From: Bacteroidota bacterium
Lineage (GTDB): Bacteria > Bacteroidota > Bacteroidia > Chitinophagales > Chitinophagaceae
DNA: 64,000 nucleotides
Assembly: GCA_023423405.1 (NCBI GenBank)
Contig: JAFAFR010000058.1
Coordinates: forward strand, 186,001 to 250,000
Direction: 5' to 3'
The notes below the pieces were generated by a model, which made no database searches, had not been told where the DNA came from, and was given only the letters and a program-made list of their open reading frames with translations. Both the position numbers and the translations under genes were made by a program. Position 1 is the stretch's first letter, and every line of letters starts with the position of its first letter. Positions 51,393 to 60,617 of the stretch are shown here, piece after piece.

Positions 51393-52831
51393 TCACCGTT
51401 AAAAAGCTTCCCATCAAAGTGACGCCCTCTTCGGCCAGGGCATTGATCCGCCCCTTTGTGCCCGGAAACCCAGCCCAGGTGGAGCATATCCTGTTCAGGG
51501 TATTTTCCACTTCGTTCGAAGAGCGGCAGACCGTTCTGAAAAATTTATATCATCGACTCGATATCCCCGACAGGATCATACAGTCCATCTTTCTGCGGCA
51601 TTTTGAAAATGTGAGGAACCTCATCCCGTCGAATATCGACATCCCCGGAGAGCAGCGGGCCTTTGTCGGCGCCTGCTTTACGCAGCAATATTCGCTGGAG
51701 TCGACGGCGTTGTTCAACCCGTCGATTGTTCTGCATCCCGTGCAGGACAAAGAAAACGTTACCAAATTCATCATCAGCCTGCGCGCCATAGGAGAGGGGC
51801 ATATTTCCTCCATTACTTTTATGGAAGGAGAGATAGATGCCGGCTTCAATATTTCGCTTAAAGAGAACTCGCCGGTTATTTATGAACCCGAACGAAAAGA
51901 ACACCTCTACGAGAAATATCTTTTTATCCGGAAATCCAATGAATTGGGCATTCTTTCAAAACTGAACCAGCCGGCATTTGACCATTTGGGCGATTCCTTT
52001 ACGCTCGGTGAACTGGAGAATGCGATCAACAAGATCAGGAGCTCCAATGTATCGGTCAGCAACATCGAACTGGAAAATTCGCTTAATGATATCCGTATGT
52101 TGGCCCTGTCGAATTTCACGTTGAATTTCTCCACCGATAATATTTCGGAACGGGCCATATACCCCGCGTCACCATCGCAAAGCAACGGCCTGGAAGACGC
52201 CCGTTTTGTACGGTTTACGGAGGACGATGGCAGTGTGATCTACTATGCCACTTTTACGGCTTACAATGGAAAGACCATTATGCCCGAGATGCTGGAAACA
52301 TACGATTTCAAGGAATTTAAAGTGTCGACCCTCAACGGTTCTGCGGCGAAAAACAAAGGGATCGCTCTTTTTCCGCGAAAGGTGAACGGCAACTACATGA
52401 TGCTGGGCCGGCAGGACAATGAGTCGCTCTACCTCATGGCATCGGACAATCCTTATTTCTGGCACGATTACCGGCCCCTGGCCAAACCCACTTATAACTG
52501 GGAACTGATCCAGATAGGGAATTGCGGATCGCCGATCGAAATAGACGAGGGCTGGCTGGTGATCACCCACGGCGTGGGCCCCGTGCGCACCTATTCGCTC
52601 GGAGCTATGCTGCTCGACAAGGACGAGCCCTGGCGGGTGATTGGCCGTTTAAAGGAACCGCTGCTGGAGCCCACGAAGGAAGAGCGTTTCGGCTATGTGC
52701 CCAATGTATTGTACAGTTGCGGGTCGATGGTCCTGGGTCGCACACTCGTATTGCCTTATGCCATTGGAGATGTGATCACCACTTTTGCGCTGGTCAGCAT
52801 CGACGAGATCGTTGGTCACCTAACAAACTGA
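51389..52831 (+). CDS. GH130 beta-mannoside phosphorylase-family enzyme
   Basis: This 480-residue cytoplasmic protein has no signal peptide. The five-bladed GH130 propeller covers residues about 150-470: GLEDARFVRFTEDDGSVIYYATFTAYNG, MLGRQDNESLYLMAS, YNWELIQIGNCGSPIEIDEGWLVITHGVGPVRTYSLGAMLLD and GDVITTFALVSIDEIVGHL. The first 150 residues are a helical extension. GH130 enzymes phosphorolyse (or synthesise from mannose-1-phosphate) beta-mannosides, including beta-1,2-mannan; a few are hydrolases. Between two GT4 genes it may turn over, or reversibly build, an intracellular mannose polymer. Confidence 0.9.
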   Translation: MITVKKLPIKVTPSSARALIRPFVPGNPAQVEHILFRVFSTSFEERQTVLKNLYHRLDIPDRIIQSIFLRHFENVRNLIPSNIDIPGEQRAFVGACFTQQYSLESTALFNPSIVLHPVQDKENVTKFIISLRAIGEGHISSITFMEGEIDAGFNISLKENSPVIYEPERKEHLYEKYLFIRKSNELGILSKLNQPAFDHLGDSFTLGELENAINKIRSSNVSVSNIELENSLNDIRMLALSNFTLNFSTDNISERAIYPASPSQSNGLEDARFVRFTEDDGSVIYYATFTAYNGKTIMPEMLETYDFKEFKVSTLNGSAAKNKGIALFPRKVNGNYMMLGRQDNESLYLMASDNPYFWHDYRPLAKPTYNWELIQIGNCGSPIEIDEGWLVITHGVGPVRTYSLGAMLLDKDEPWRVIGRLKEPLLEPTKEERFGYVPNVLYSCGSMVLGRTLVLPYAIGDVITTFALVSIDEIVGHLTN

Positions 52832-52834
52832 AAC

Positions 52835-53848
52835 ATGAAGATAGCCATGCTGGCGCCGGTTGCCTGGCGCACGCCGCCGGTGCATTATGGTCCCTGGGAA
52901 CTCGTTACCTCGCTGCTTACCGAAGAACTGGTGAAGCGTGGCGTTTCGGTGACCCTGTTTGCAACGGCAAATTCGCAAACGCAGGCGTCGTTGCGGGCGG
53001 TATGCCCGCAGGGTTATGAAGAAGACAAAAGTCTCGATGCCAAAGTGTGGGAATGCCTTCATATTTCGAACTGTTTTGAAAACGCCGGCGGGTTTGATAT
53101 CATTCACAACCAGTTCGATTTTTTGCCTCTGACCTATTCGGGACTGGTATCAACGCCGGTGATCACCACCGTTCATGGTTTTTCTTCTCCCCGCATATTG
53201 CCCGTTTACAAAAAGTACAACGGCCGTACGCATTATGTGTCCATCAGCGATGCCGACCGGTCGCCGGAACTTGACTATATGGCCACCATACACCATGGCA
53301 TCGACCTTGACCAGTGGCGCTTAAACGCGCACCCGCGCGGCGATTACCTGCTGTATTATGGCCGGGTGCATCCCGATAAGGGGACGAAAGAAGCAGTTGA
53401 GATCGCCTTAGCGCTCCGCCAGCGTTTATTGATTGCCGGTATCATCCAGGATGAAGGCTATTTCGATCGTTTTGTTCAACCGCATTTGAAAGAAGGGCTA
53501 ATAGAATACATCGGCAGCGTGGGGGCGGATAGGCGGAATGGCTTGCTGGAAAATGCGCGGGCGCTGTTGCATCCCATCCGTTTCAACGAGCCTTTTGGTT
53601 TGTCGGTGGTGGAAGCCATGGCCTGCGGTACGCCGGTTGTCGCCATGAACAGGGGCAGCATGCCTGAGTTGATAAAAAACGGCGAAACCGGTTTCCTGGT
53701 AAACAGCGTGGAGGAGGCGGTGGAAAGGGTGCGGGAGATTGATGCGATCAGCCGTGCGGCCTGCCGGGAAAATGTAGAGCGAAACTTTTCCAAAGAGCGG
53801 ATGGCCGAGCGGTACCTGGAGGTGTACGGGCGGGTGTTGGAGAGGTGA
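52835..53848 (+). CDS. GT4-family glycosyltransferase
   Basis: This 337-residue GT-B enzyme contains MLAPVAWRTPPVHYGPWELVTSLLTEELVKRGVSVTLFATANS (acceptor side with GPWE donor-loop motif), FDIIHNQFDFLPL, LLYYGRVHPDKGTKEAV and PIRFNEPFGLSVVEAMACGTPVVAMNRGSMPELI (EX7E-type donor site). The donor is presumably GDP-mannose or another NDP-sugar; not readable. It starts 3 bp after the GH130 stop and completes the three-gene operon. Confidence 0.92.
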   Translation: MKIAMLAPVAWRTPPVHYGPWELVTSLLTEELVKRGVSVTLFATANSQTQASLRAVCPQGYEEDKSLDAKVWECLHISNCFENAGGFDIIHNQFDFLPLTYSGLVSTPVITTVHGFSSPRILPVYKKYNGRTHYVSISDADRSPELDYMATIHHGIDLDQWRLNAHPRGDYLLYYGRVHPDKGTKEAVEIALALRQRLLIAGIIQDEGYFDRFVQPHLKEGLIEYIGSVGADRRNGLLENARALLHPIRFNEPFGLSVVEAMACGTPVVAMNRGSMPELIKNGETGFLVNSVEEAVERVREIDAISRAACRENVERNFSKERMAERYLEVYGRVLER

Positions 53849-53887
53849 AAATGGGGAGGCAGAGAGGCGGCATGGAGGCAGATTTCG

Positions 53888-55015
53888 CTACAAATATTTC
53901 CATTTGTAGCCTGCCGATGTTTCCTGCCTGCCAGATAAAGCTCCACTAATACTCGTGCTGTTAACACCGACCGCCCGGGCTGCAATTTTTATACTTTCAT
54001 ATCGTTGCAACGGTTTGCCTTCCCTGGAATATTGTATGATGGGCCGTTGCTTTCTCCGGGCCCTCAGAACCTCTCCATATTCGTGCCCCGACAAATCAAT
54101 CTGCAGTGGCCCGTATCCGCCCCTCCAGAAAAACCCGCCAGCGCTGTTTCTGCTTTTTCGGATTACTTTTGAAATATTGGTATGTCGTATTCCCGTCGAT
54201 TTTGAGGCATCATTGATGGTTGGGAAAATTGCAATTCTTTTGCCCTTCATGTTGTACTGTGAAACTTTCTTACCAAACACTTCCTTATTCTTTTTTTCGC
54301 GTTCCGCGGCCTTTTCAAGGAAGGGAGCAAGGTCAATTTTACGGGCTTTTCCCTGCTTCCAGATAAAACCACCCGCTGAAAATTCAACGCCCCTGGCTCT
54401 GGCGCTGATATGCCCACGGTTTATACCTGTTTCCCTACCTGCAACTGTAGCACTTGGAAATGTTTTGATCTTTTTTCCATTCAGGTCGTATTGCGTCACT
54501 GGCTTGCTTTGCGCCAATATGGAATTTGCTATGCGTTTCTGCTTTTGCTCCTCTGTTGAAATTAGTGGGGCCCTTCTGCCTAATTCCTCTATCCGTTTGC
54601 CCTTTTGGGAAAGGGATGCCTGTATTAAATTAGCAGGTTTTATATTCAAACCATTGCGGTCTTTGGCGAGAATCACTATCGAATAATCATTCAAATCAAA
54701 AGGCCTCCTGAAGCAGTGGTATACGAGACGGGCTATAGATAAACAATGTCTTTGTTTGAAGAATGTTATATTGGCCCCCAGGTACAGCAGGTGGTCGTTG
54801 ACAAACCGGTTAGGAGTTTTTCTAACTATCGGCTTAATGATTTTCTCTGGCCTGTGGTATACCCTGCCGTCGCTGTATTCCTGTTCGTAGGAAAGCCTTT
54901 TGACACGGCCATAATTTGAAATCCGGGCATACAGTTCAAGACCAGGGATATCCTTCCATTTTTCGCCTTTGATAGACTTAAGATCCAAAACCTGGTATGG
55001 ATATTTTTTTCTCAT
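53888..55015 (-). CDS. NUMOD4 / triple NUMOD1 repeat protein with degenerate HNH region
   Basis: This 375-residue protein starts at the ATG at 55013-55015. Residues about 15-45 are a NUMOD4 motif (GEKWKDIPGLELYARISNYGRVKRL). Residues about 75-135 match the position of the HNH nuclease of homing endonucleases, but the metal-binding histidines are not visible; only a ghost remains (ILAKDRNGLNIKPANLIQAS). Three NUMOD1 DNA-binding repeats follow at about 171-222, 249-300 and 324-375 (KPVTQYDLNGKKIKTFPSA, KKVSQYNMKGKRIAIFPTI, RPIIQYSREGKPLQRYESI). No intron or phage gene surrounds it. Either a degenerate homing endonuclease or a protein kept for DNA binding. It starts 44 bp after the LytTR regulator stop. 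Confidence 0.85.
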   Translation of the reverse strand: MRKKYPYQVLDLKSIKGEKWKDIPGLELYARISNYGRVKRLSYEQEYSDGRVYHRPEKIIKPIVRKTPNRFVNDHLLYLGANITFFKQRHCLSIARLVYHCFRRPFDLNDYSIVILAKDRNGLNIKPANLIQASLSQKGKRIEELGRRAPLISTEEQKQKRIANSILAQSKPVTQYDLNGKKIKTFPSATVAGRETGINRGHISARARGVEFSAGGFIWKQGKARKIDLAPFLEKAAEREKKNKEVFGKKVSQYNMKGKRIAIFPTINDASKSTGIRHTNISKVIRKSRNSAGGFFWRGGYGPLQIDLSGHEYGEVLRARRKQRPIIQYSREGKPLQRYESIKIAARAVGVNSTSISGALSGRQETSAGYKWKYL

Positions 55016-55059
55016 GAAATTAGAACTTAGTTTCAAAATTACATTTCCGGCCGGGTCCG

Positions 55060-55809
55060 TTAAACCGTGCCATCCAGCATGTCCACGATCTCGTTTTTTC
55101 GCCTCCTGGAAACGGGTACCCGGCTGTTGTTGCTCAACTCCAAAAAACCGTCGTTGTCAATTCTCCGTACATGCGACTTATTTACCAGGAAGGATTTGTG
55201 CACACGAAGAAAATGATGCTCCTGGAGGATCTCCTGGTATTCTCCCAGGGTTTTGGAGATCAGCAGCGGCTTGTGGTTGGCAAACAAGAACCTGGTGTAG
55301 TTGTTCTGTCCTTCCAGGCAAATAATATTGCGCAATTCGAACCTGAAAACGCCCTCTTTGATGGATAGGGCAAGTTTAAAATCTGTCGGTTCCCCCTGTT
55401 GCAGGTTTTCAATCAGGTTACTGAAAAGTTGCTGCTGGTGGTGCGGATACTGATTCCGGACGATATGACGATGGATGGCATTCTGAAGTTCTACCACATC
55501 GATCGGTTTCAGCAAATAGTCGAGGGCGCTGAACCGGATGGCCTTGATGGCATATTGATCGTAGGCGGTCGTAAAGATAACGTCAAAACTGGCCTCACCT
55601 GCCTGGTTCAGGAAATCAAACCCGTTCATACCGGGCATATCAATATCCAGCATAACCAGCGATGGCTGAAAAACCGGCAACAGTTCCAACGCCTTTTGCG
55701 GATCGGCACAATACCGGATTTCTTTTTTGACTGGTATATGTTTTTCGATCAGGAGCGTCAATATATTTCCTGCGGCCGCTTCGTCGTCGACGATCAGGAT
55801 TCTTATCAT
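55060..55809 (-). CDS. LytTR-family response regulator (pair 2)
   Basis: This 249-residue protein starts at the ATG at 55807-55809, 4 bp inside the kinase gene's end. The receiver has ILIVDDEAAAG, phosphoacceptor Asp55 (VMLDIDMPGMNGF), Thr in VIFTTAYD and Lys in YLLKPID; the LytTR domain has IICLEGQNNYTRFLFANHKPLLISKTLGEYQEIL and FLRVHKSFLVNKSHV. It is closely similar to the regulator at 45.0-45.75 kb. Confidence 0.94.
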   Translation of the reverse strand: MIRILIVDDEAAAGNILTLLIEKHIPVKKEIRYCADPQKALELLPVFQPSLVMLDIDMPGMNGFDFLNQAGEASFDVIFTTAYDQYAIKAIRFSALDYLLKPIDVVELQNAIHRHIVRNQYPHHQQQLFSNLIENLQQGEPTDFKLALSIKEGVFRFELRNIICLEGQNNYTRFLFANHKPLLISKTLGEYQEILQEHHFLRVHKSFLVNKSHVRRIDNDGFLELSNNSRVPVSRRRKNEIVDMLDGTV

Positions 55810-58800
55810 ATTACGACAGTTGGATTTGAATACAAAGGTAGGCGGATCGTGACTTTGGTTCCGCAAACAGCTCCGTCGGGCCCAACGAGGTCGGCTGTTT
55901 CCACATCCGCTTTCTTCTGGTATTGCCTGTTTAAGAGCGTAATGCGCTGCTGCGATAACGCGGTACCCCTGGAGGCGAACTGCTTTTCGCCGAGTTGCTG
56001 TTTCCTGGCGGCAGCGGCTTTTTCTCTTCCAATCCCGTTGTCCTCTATTTCGATCCCGATACCTGAATGACCGCTAAGCACCCGGATAGATAACCGCTTT
56101 TCTCCCTGTTTTGTCCGGAGTCCGTGCCAAACGGCGTTCTCCACGTAAGGCTGAACCAGCAGCGGCGGTACCTGTAATTCATCGGCTTCGATCGATTCGT
56201 CTACTTCTATGGAGTAACTGAAGGATTGCCGGAATCGAAGGGATTCGAGGGACAGGTAGAGCCGTATCATTTCCAGTTCACTATTCAGTGAAATAAAATT
56301 TTTTTCCGAGTTGTTCAGCACGAGCCGAAGCATCCGGGAAAACTTCGACAGGTATTCAAATGCAGCATCTGTTTGCCCCGTTACGATGCATTCCTGGATG
56401 GCATTCAGCGAATTGAAAATAAAATGCGGATTCATCTGCGCGCGCAGGGCTTTTGCTTCCAGTTCCGATAACTGCTGCTGCAAACCTGCTTTCTTCTGCA
56501 AGCTGGCGATCCGGAATGTATAGGCCCGGTACAGAAGCGCCAGGATAAATAATCCCGTACATGCACGGAAAGCCCAGGTTTGCCAGAACGGATGCCGGAC
56601 CACTATGTGAACGATATCCGTACTGGCGAGGGTATTTACCCGGTCCCGCGACGCCTGCACCATAAACCGGTAGCGGCCAGGTTGCAGATTATAGGCTATC
56701 GTGCGGGTGCGGGTGGGGGCGGACCAACCGGTATCCAGGCCTTCAAGCCGATACTGGTAATAAAGCTGCTGGTTACTGATGATATCGCTGCCCGATACCT
56801 GGAACTCTATCTTACCGCTGTTGTGATCGAATTCAAGTGTGCTGCCGGGTTTACAGCGCTCAAAACGGTTGCCGTCTGCGGTATGTGTCAGGAACAATTT
56901 TACCGGTGTATCGAAAAACCGGGTATCCCGGGGTTGAAAGAACAGCAGGCCCCGTCCGGTACCAAAATAGAGGGTGCCATCGCCGGACTTATGCGAGCTT
57001 TCTATACCAAACGATACATTGTTTACGCCATTGTGTTCGTCAAAATAGGAAAGGTTTTTTGTCTCCGGATCGTACCGGCAGATATTATTATTGTTGGCAA
57101 ACCAGATATGACCGTTGTTGTCCGTTTCTATACTTTCAATTCCCCCGTTCAATAAACCATTTCGTTTATTGATATGGGTTATGATGTCCTGACTGTCGAT
57201 TATAAAAAGTCCCTCCCGGCTCCCGGCATACGTATTGCCTAATTTATCGGCTGTTAGGCAATATACCCGTTGCGAATGCAACCCGTTTTTTTCATTGAAC
57301 ACTTTCAATTCCTTTTGCAGGAAATCATAGCGATAAACGCCACCCGCCGGCGAGGCCGCCAGCCAAACCCGGCCTTTTTCAGGATACACGTCAATGATCC
57401 TTTTTTTCGAGAGGCTGTCTAAGAGAGGATGATCGGTTAGTCCGGCAATGGCAAAGGTCCGGGGATTTACCAGGAAGAAACCGTCTTCCGCCCCCACCAT
57501 GAGCTGCCCGTTTTCCAGCCGCCGGATCACCCGTATACGCAGGCTGGGCAGCTCTTTGGTAAGGTGCCGGATAAGCCTGCCTTCCGGATTATATACGGCA
57601 ATTCCGTTGGTGGTATATCCCACCCAGAGATTTCCTTCCGTGTCCAGTTCCGGAACGGCCGGTACGGAAATTCCGCCCGATGTATTCTGCGGGCCCGTGG
57701 GTTCGGGTAGTATGGTGCACTCGTCTGTTTTTCTGTTCCAGCTCAGCACATGTGCAGACGTTGTCAGAAACACCTGTCCCGGCTTATTGGAAACAACGCC
57801 GTTTACCGGCGCTTCGATGATTCCGCCGCCCTTCTTTCTGAAAAAGACCCGTTGCTGGAGCATGGAATACTTCACATTGGTAAAATTGATTCCGTTCGGT
57901 GAAGAAATTACCAGCAGTCCCGCGTCGTTGCTTATCACCATTCTAAGTCCATTCGAGCTGACGGAGTTTTCATTCATGGTTTCGTGACTGTACTGGTCGA
58001 ACATGCCTGTAGCAGGATGAAAGCGGACCAGGCCGTTTCGCCGGGTGCTGATGTAAACCAGGCTATCGGCTGCCGTGGTGATCATCACCACACCAGACAA
58101 CAATGGGTTGCCCGATTTATCGATAGGAGCGGGGAAGCTTTGAACGATTTTTTTTTCGGGAATATTGATCCGGAACAGTCCCCAGTTTCCATCTGTTCCT
58201 GCCAGGATCTCTGTATCGGTTAACCGGCTGACCCCCATAGCCCGGGGCAGCGGAAAATCCAGTACTACCCGCTGCTCTTTAAAATTGATCAATAGCACCC
58301 GCTTCGACCGGATACAAAGAAGCCTGGAGTCATCGTCAAAAGGCCGCACATCCACCACGCCGTTTTGTTGCAGCACTTCGGTTAACCACGGGTAAGGCTT
58401 CCATTCCTGTTTGCCATCCGGCGACCGGAAACAACCCGATGGGGTAACCGCCACCATTCCGACGCCCGGCGCTTCAAAGACAAGCCGGTCAAGCGATTCG
58501 TGTGAAGGGTAACCGGGAATCTCAATGGTATGAAGATCGCGGTTCTCATCTATCATAGCGACTCCCCCGTTGGTTTGGATCCAGATGCGATTCCTGCTGT
58601 CGCAATGCAGGTAGCCGATAAGGTTGGAAGGGAGTCCGGGATCTGTTTCCTGCGTGATGTGCTGCACCTGGTAACCGTCGTACATAAATAGCCCGTCCAG
58701 CGAACTCATCCAGATATACCCATCCCTGTCGAGCGTGGTATACCAAAAGCTGGAAGCATTCAGGCCGTCTTTTATGCTGAGTTTCCTGAAAATGACCGGT

Positions 58801-58895
58801 TGCGCCATCATGGCTGAATGGCACGCAAAAAACAGGGAAAGCCAAACCGCGTATCGTACTGTATTTCTCAAACTGGTATCAAAAATATACGACAA
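55806..58895 (-). CDS. Propeller-type sensor histidine kinase, LytS-like (pair 2)
   Basis: The frame reaches a TTG at 58895 and has no ATG before its signal peptide; TTG at 58871 (RNTVRYAVWLSLFFACHSAMMAQ) is another possible start. The 1029-residue kinase has two propellers (DGYIWMSSLDGLFMYDGY, IWIQTNGGVAMID, LWVGYTTNGIAVYN, TYAGSREGLFIID), a Y_Y_Y domain, a TM helix near residue 785 and a kinase core (MNPHFIFNSLNAIQECIV, ENAVWHGL, DNGIGREKA). The domain order equals the kinase of pair 1, but the periplasmic sequence has diverged, implying different ligands. Confidence 0.93.
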   Translation of the reverse strand: MSYIFDTSLRNTVRYAVWLSLFFACHSAMMAQPVIFRKLSIKDGLNASSFWYTTLDRDGYIWMSSLDGLFMYDGYQVQHITQETDPGLPSNLIGYLHCDSRNRIWIQTNGGVAMIDENRDLHTIEIPGYPSHESLDRLVFEAPGVGMVAVTPSGCFRSPDGKQEWKPYPWLTEVLQQNGVVDVRPFDDDSRLLCIRSKRVLLINFKEQRVVLDFPLPRAMGVSRLTDTEILAGTDGNWGLFRINIPEKKIVQSFPAPIDKSGNPLLSGVVMITTAADSLVYISTRRNGLVRFHPATGMFDQYSHETMNENSVSSNGLRMVISNDAGLLVISSPNGINFTNVKYSMLQQRVFFRKKGGGIIEAPVNGVVSNKPGQVFLTTSAHVLSWNRKTDECTILPEPTGPQNTSGGISVPAVPELDTEGNLWVGYTTNGIAVYNPEGRLIRHLTKELPSLRIRVIRRLENGQLMVGAEDGFFLVNPRTFAIAGLTDHPLLDSLSKKRIIDVYPEKGRVWLAASPAGGVYRYDFLQKELKVFNEKNGLHSQRVYCLTADKLGNTYAGSREGLFIIDSQDIITHINKRNGLLNGGIESIETDNNGHIWFANNNNICRYDPETKNLSYFDEHNGVNNVSFGIESSHKSGDGTLYFGTGRGLLFFQPRDTRFFDTPVKLFLTHTADGNRFERCKPGSTLEFDHNSGKIEFQVSGSDIISNQQLYYQYRLEGLDTGWSAPTRTRTIAYNLQPGRYRFMVQASRDRVNTLASTDIVHIVVRHPFWQTWAFRACTGLFILALLYRAYTFRIASLQKKAGLQQQLSELEAKALRAQMNPHFIFNSLNAIQECIVTGQTDAAFEYLSKFSRMLRLVLNNSEKNFISLNSELEMIRLYLSLESLRFRQSFSYSIEVDESIEADELQVPPLLVQPYVENAVWHGLRTKQGEKRLSIRVLSGHSGIGIEIEDNGIGREKAAAARKQQLGEKQFASRGTALSQQRITLLNRQYQKKADVETADLVGPDGAVCGTKVTIRLPLYSNPTVVI

Positions 58896-59082
58896 AATCG
58901 ATTCTGTTCCGCCATTCCCTCAATGGCGCTTACCGTTTCCTCATTGGCCCCATCCGCCATATACCCTTCCATAAATCGAAAAACCATATACTGGTTCAGC
59001 CCGGCGACTACAGATGCCTGTTATTATTTTCAATTTTCTTTCCGGTGTTTATGCAACCCGACCAGAATCGAAAACATTCCAT

Positions 59083-60165
59083 ATGATACGTGCTTTCATT
59101 TTTTGCTGCCTGCTTGTTTCGTTATCCTGTTCAAAAAGCGACGACGACGCACCAGGCCCCGATCCCGGTCCCGATCCGGAACCAGGTTCTGAAAAAGCCT
59201 ATATAGCCGGCTTCATGGATATTGGTGCGGGCGTGTACCAGGCTGCCTATTGGAGCGATGGTGAATCCGTTCCGCTTCCGGGAGCCGGTCCCGGCGCAAA
59301 CCGGGGACGCGCCAGCAGTATTTCGATCCAGGGCAGCGATATCTATATAGGCGGGTTTACGGCAGGCAATTATGGCCTTGCCTGTTTCTGGAAAAATGGC
59401 GTCCGTACTGATATGGCGTCGCTCGATCCGGAGGAGCACGAACTGGCGAACGGTATCTTTATTAACGGCAGCGATGTGTATCTCTGCGGAGAGATCGACA
59501 ATCCTGACGGTGGTCAGTATGCCTCTTATTGGAAGAATGGAAACCGTACCCTGCTTGGTTTTATCGATGGGGTCAATACCGCGTATGCATATGATATAGC
59601 TGTTCAGCAAACGAATGTATATGTTGCCGGCCGCTTTCATGTTTCTTCCTATATTGGTGAAGCCTGCCTCTGGACAAATGGTCAACCTGCCATTCTTTCG
59701 AAAGTCTTAGCCGACAGACGGGCAGAAGCAAGAGCCGTATTTGTTACCGGCAGCGATGTATGGGTTTGCGGATGGACCGGGAACAATGCTGAAAAGCCGG
59801 TTCCCTGTTTCTGGAAAAATGGAGTGAGGCAGGACCTGCCGATAAGCGATCCTTCCGGGTTTGGGGAAACGAAAGATATTTTTGTCGATGGCAGCGATGT
59901 GTATGTAGCTGGTTTTACTACCAGTTCGGGCGTTTTGATTCCCTGCTACTGGAAGAATGGAAACCGGGTGGATCTTTCCCGTATCAATACGGACGACGAT
60001 GGCGAGGCCGTTGGAATACGGGTTGTCAACGGCCAGGTTTTTGTTGGCGGGTATACGGAAAAGGCCAGCACCAGCCCGGTGCCCTGTTTTTGGAAGAACA
60101 ATGAGCGCACCGATCTGAACGGACAGAAAGCAGGATATGTAAGGGGTATGGCAATCGGAAAATAA
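59083..60165 (+). CDS. Seven-repeat beta-propeller lipoprotein
   Basis: This 361-residue lipoprotein (lipobox SLSC, Cys16) has a Pro/Gly/Asp linker (DDDAPGPDPGPDPEPGSE). Residues about 38-361 are seven repeats of about 45 residues, each with a strand ending in YxxGG or YxAGF and closing on W-K-N-G: AYWSDGE, CFWKNGV, SYWKNGN, CLWTNGQ, CFWKNGV, CYWKNGN, CFWKNNE. The WKNG repeats are highly regular, so a seven-bladed propeller is likely. The start is the ATG at 59083. The function is unknown; the lipid anchor and propeller suggest a surface or periplasmic binding protein. Confidence 0.85.
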   Translation: MIRAFIFCCLLVSLSCSKSDDDAPGPDPGPDPEPGSEKAYIAGFMDIGAGVYQAAYWSDGESVPLPGAGPGANRGRASSISIQGSDIYIGGFTAGNYGLACFWKNGVRTDMASLDPEEHELANGIFINGSDVYLCGEIDNPDGGQYASYWKNGNRTLLGFIDGVNTAYAYDIAVQQTNVYVAGRFHVSSYIGEACLWTNGQPAILSKVLADRRAEARAVFVTGSDVWVCGWTGNNAEKPVPCFWKNGVRQDLPISDPSGFGETKDIFVDGSDVYVAGFTTSSGVLIPCYWKNGNRVDLSRINTDDDGEAVGIRVVNGQVFVGGYTEKASTSPVPCFWKNNERTDLNGQKAGYVRGMAIGK

Positions 60166-60172
60166 TTTGTTC

Positions 60173-60595
60173 ATGTACTTCGTATATGCATTCCTGGTGC
60201 TGATCGGTGCTATGCCGCTCTGGAAAACGATCCGGCAGATGCGGCGGGAAGAGGATGTTAGAAAGAAAGGCGTACCGGCGACGGGAACGGTAACGAATGT
60301 GTACGTAATGCCAAGAAGCAAATATGGGCCGGCTACAGACCGGGTACATATAAGATTCAACGCCGGAGTAGGAGATCGGTGGCACGATGCATCGTTCACA
60401 TCGAGGCACCGGAAGCATGTTGCCGGTGAAAAGCTACCTGTTCTTTTTTTGCGGGATCAGCCGGACAGGATCCTGGTGAACAACCAAAAAACTTACTGGT
60501 TCGGTTTGGTTTTTTCCCTGCTGCTTTTGTTGTTCGTGTTTTTCGCGATCTATAAAATTGCACAGATGGTTGAGTCGGGCCAGGTTGTTGATTGA
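60173..60595 (+). CDS. Small membrane protein, DUF3592-like
   Basis: This 140-residue protein has two membrane helices (MYFVYAFLVLIGAMPLWKTI and YWFGLVFSLLLLLFVFFAIYKIA) flanking a small beta-barrel-like soluble loop (VPATGTVTNVYVMPRSKYG...HIRFNAG...VLFLRDQPDRILVNN). This is the shape of DUF3592 proteins; no function is known. It lies 7 bp after the propeller lipoprotein stop, so co-transcription is likely. Confidence 0.75.
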   Translation: MYFVYAFLVLIGAMPLWKTIRQMRREEDVRKKGVPATGTVTNVYVMPRSKYGPATDRVHIRFNAGVGDRWHDASFTSRHRKHVAGEKLPVLFLRDQPDRILVNNQKTYWFGLVFSLLLLLFVFFAIYKIAQMVESGQVVD

Positions 60596-60617
60596 CAGGT
60601 TCCCAAAGAAGATACAC

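Noticed and set aside
53887..53910. Hairpin GCTACAAAT/ATTTGTAGC as a terminator for the NUMOD gene.
   Set aside because: The arms are the last codons of the gene itself, and no T-run follows the stem on the minus strand.
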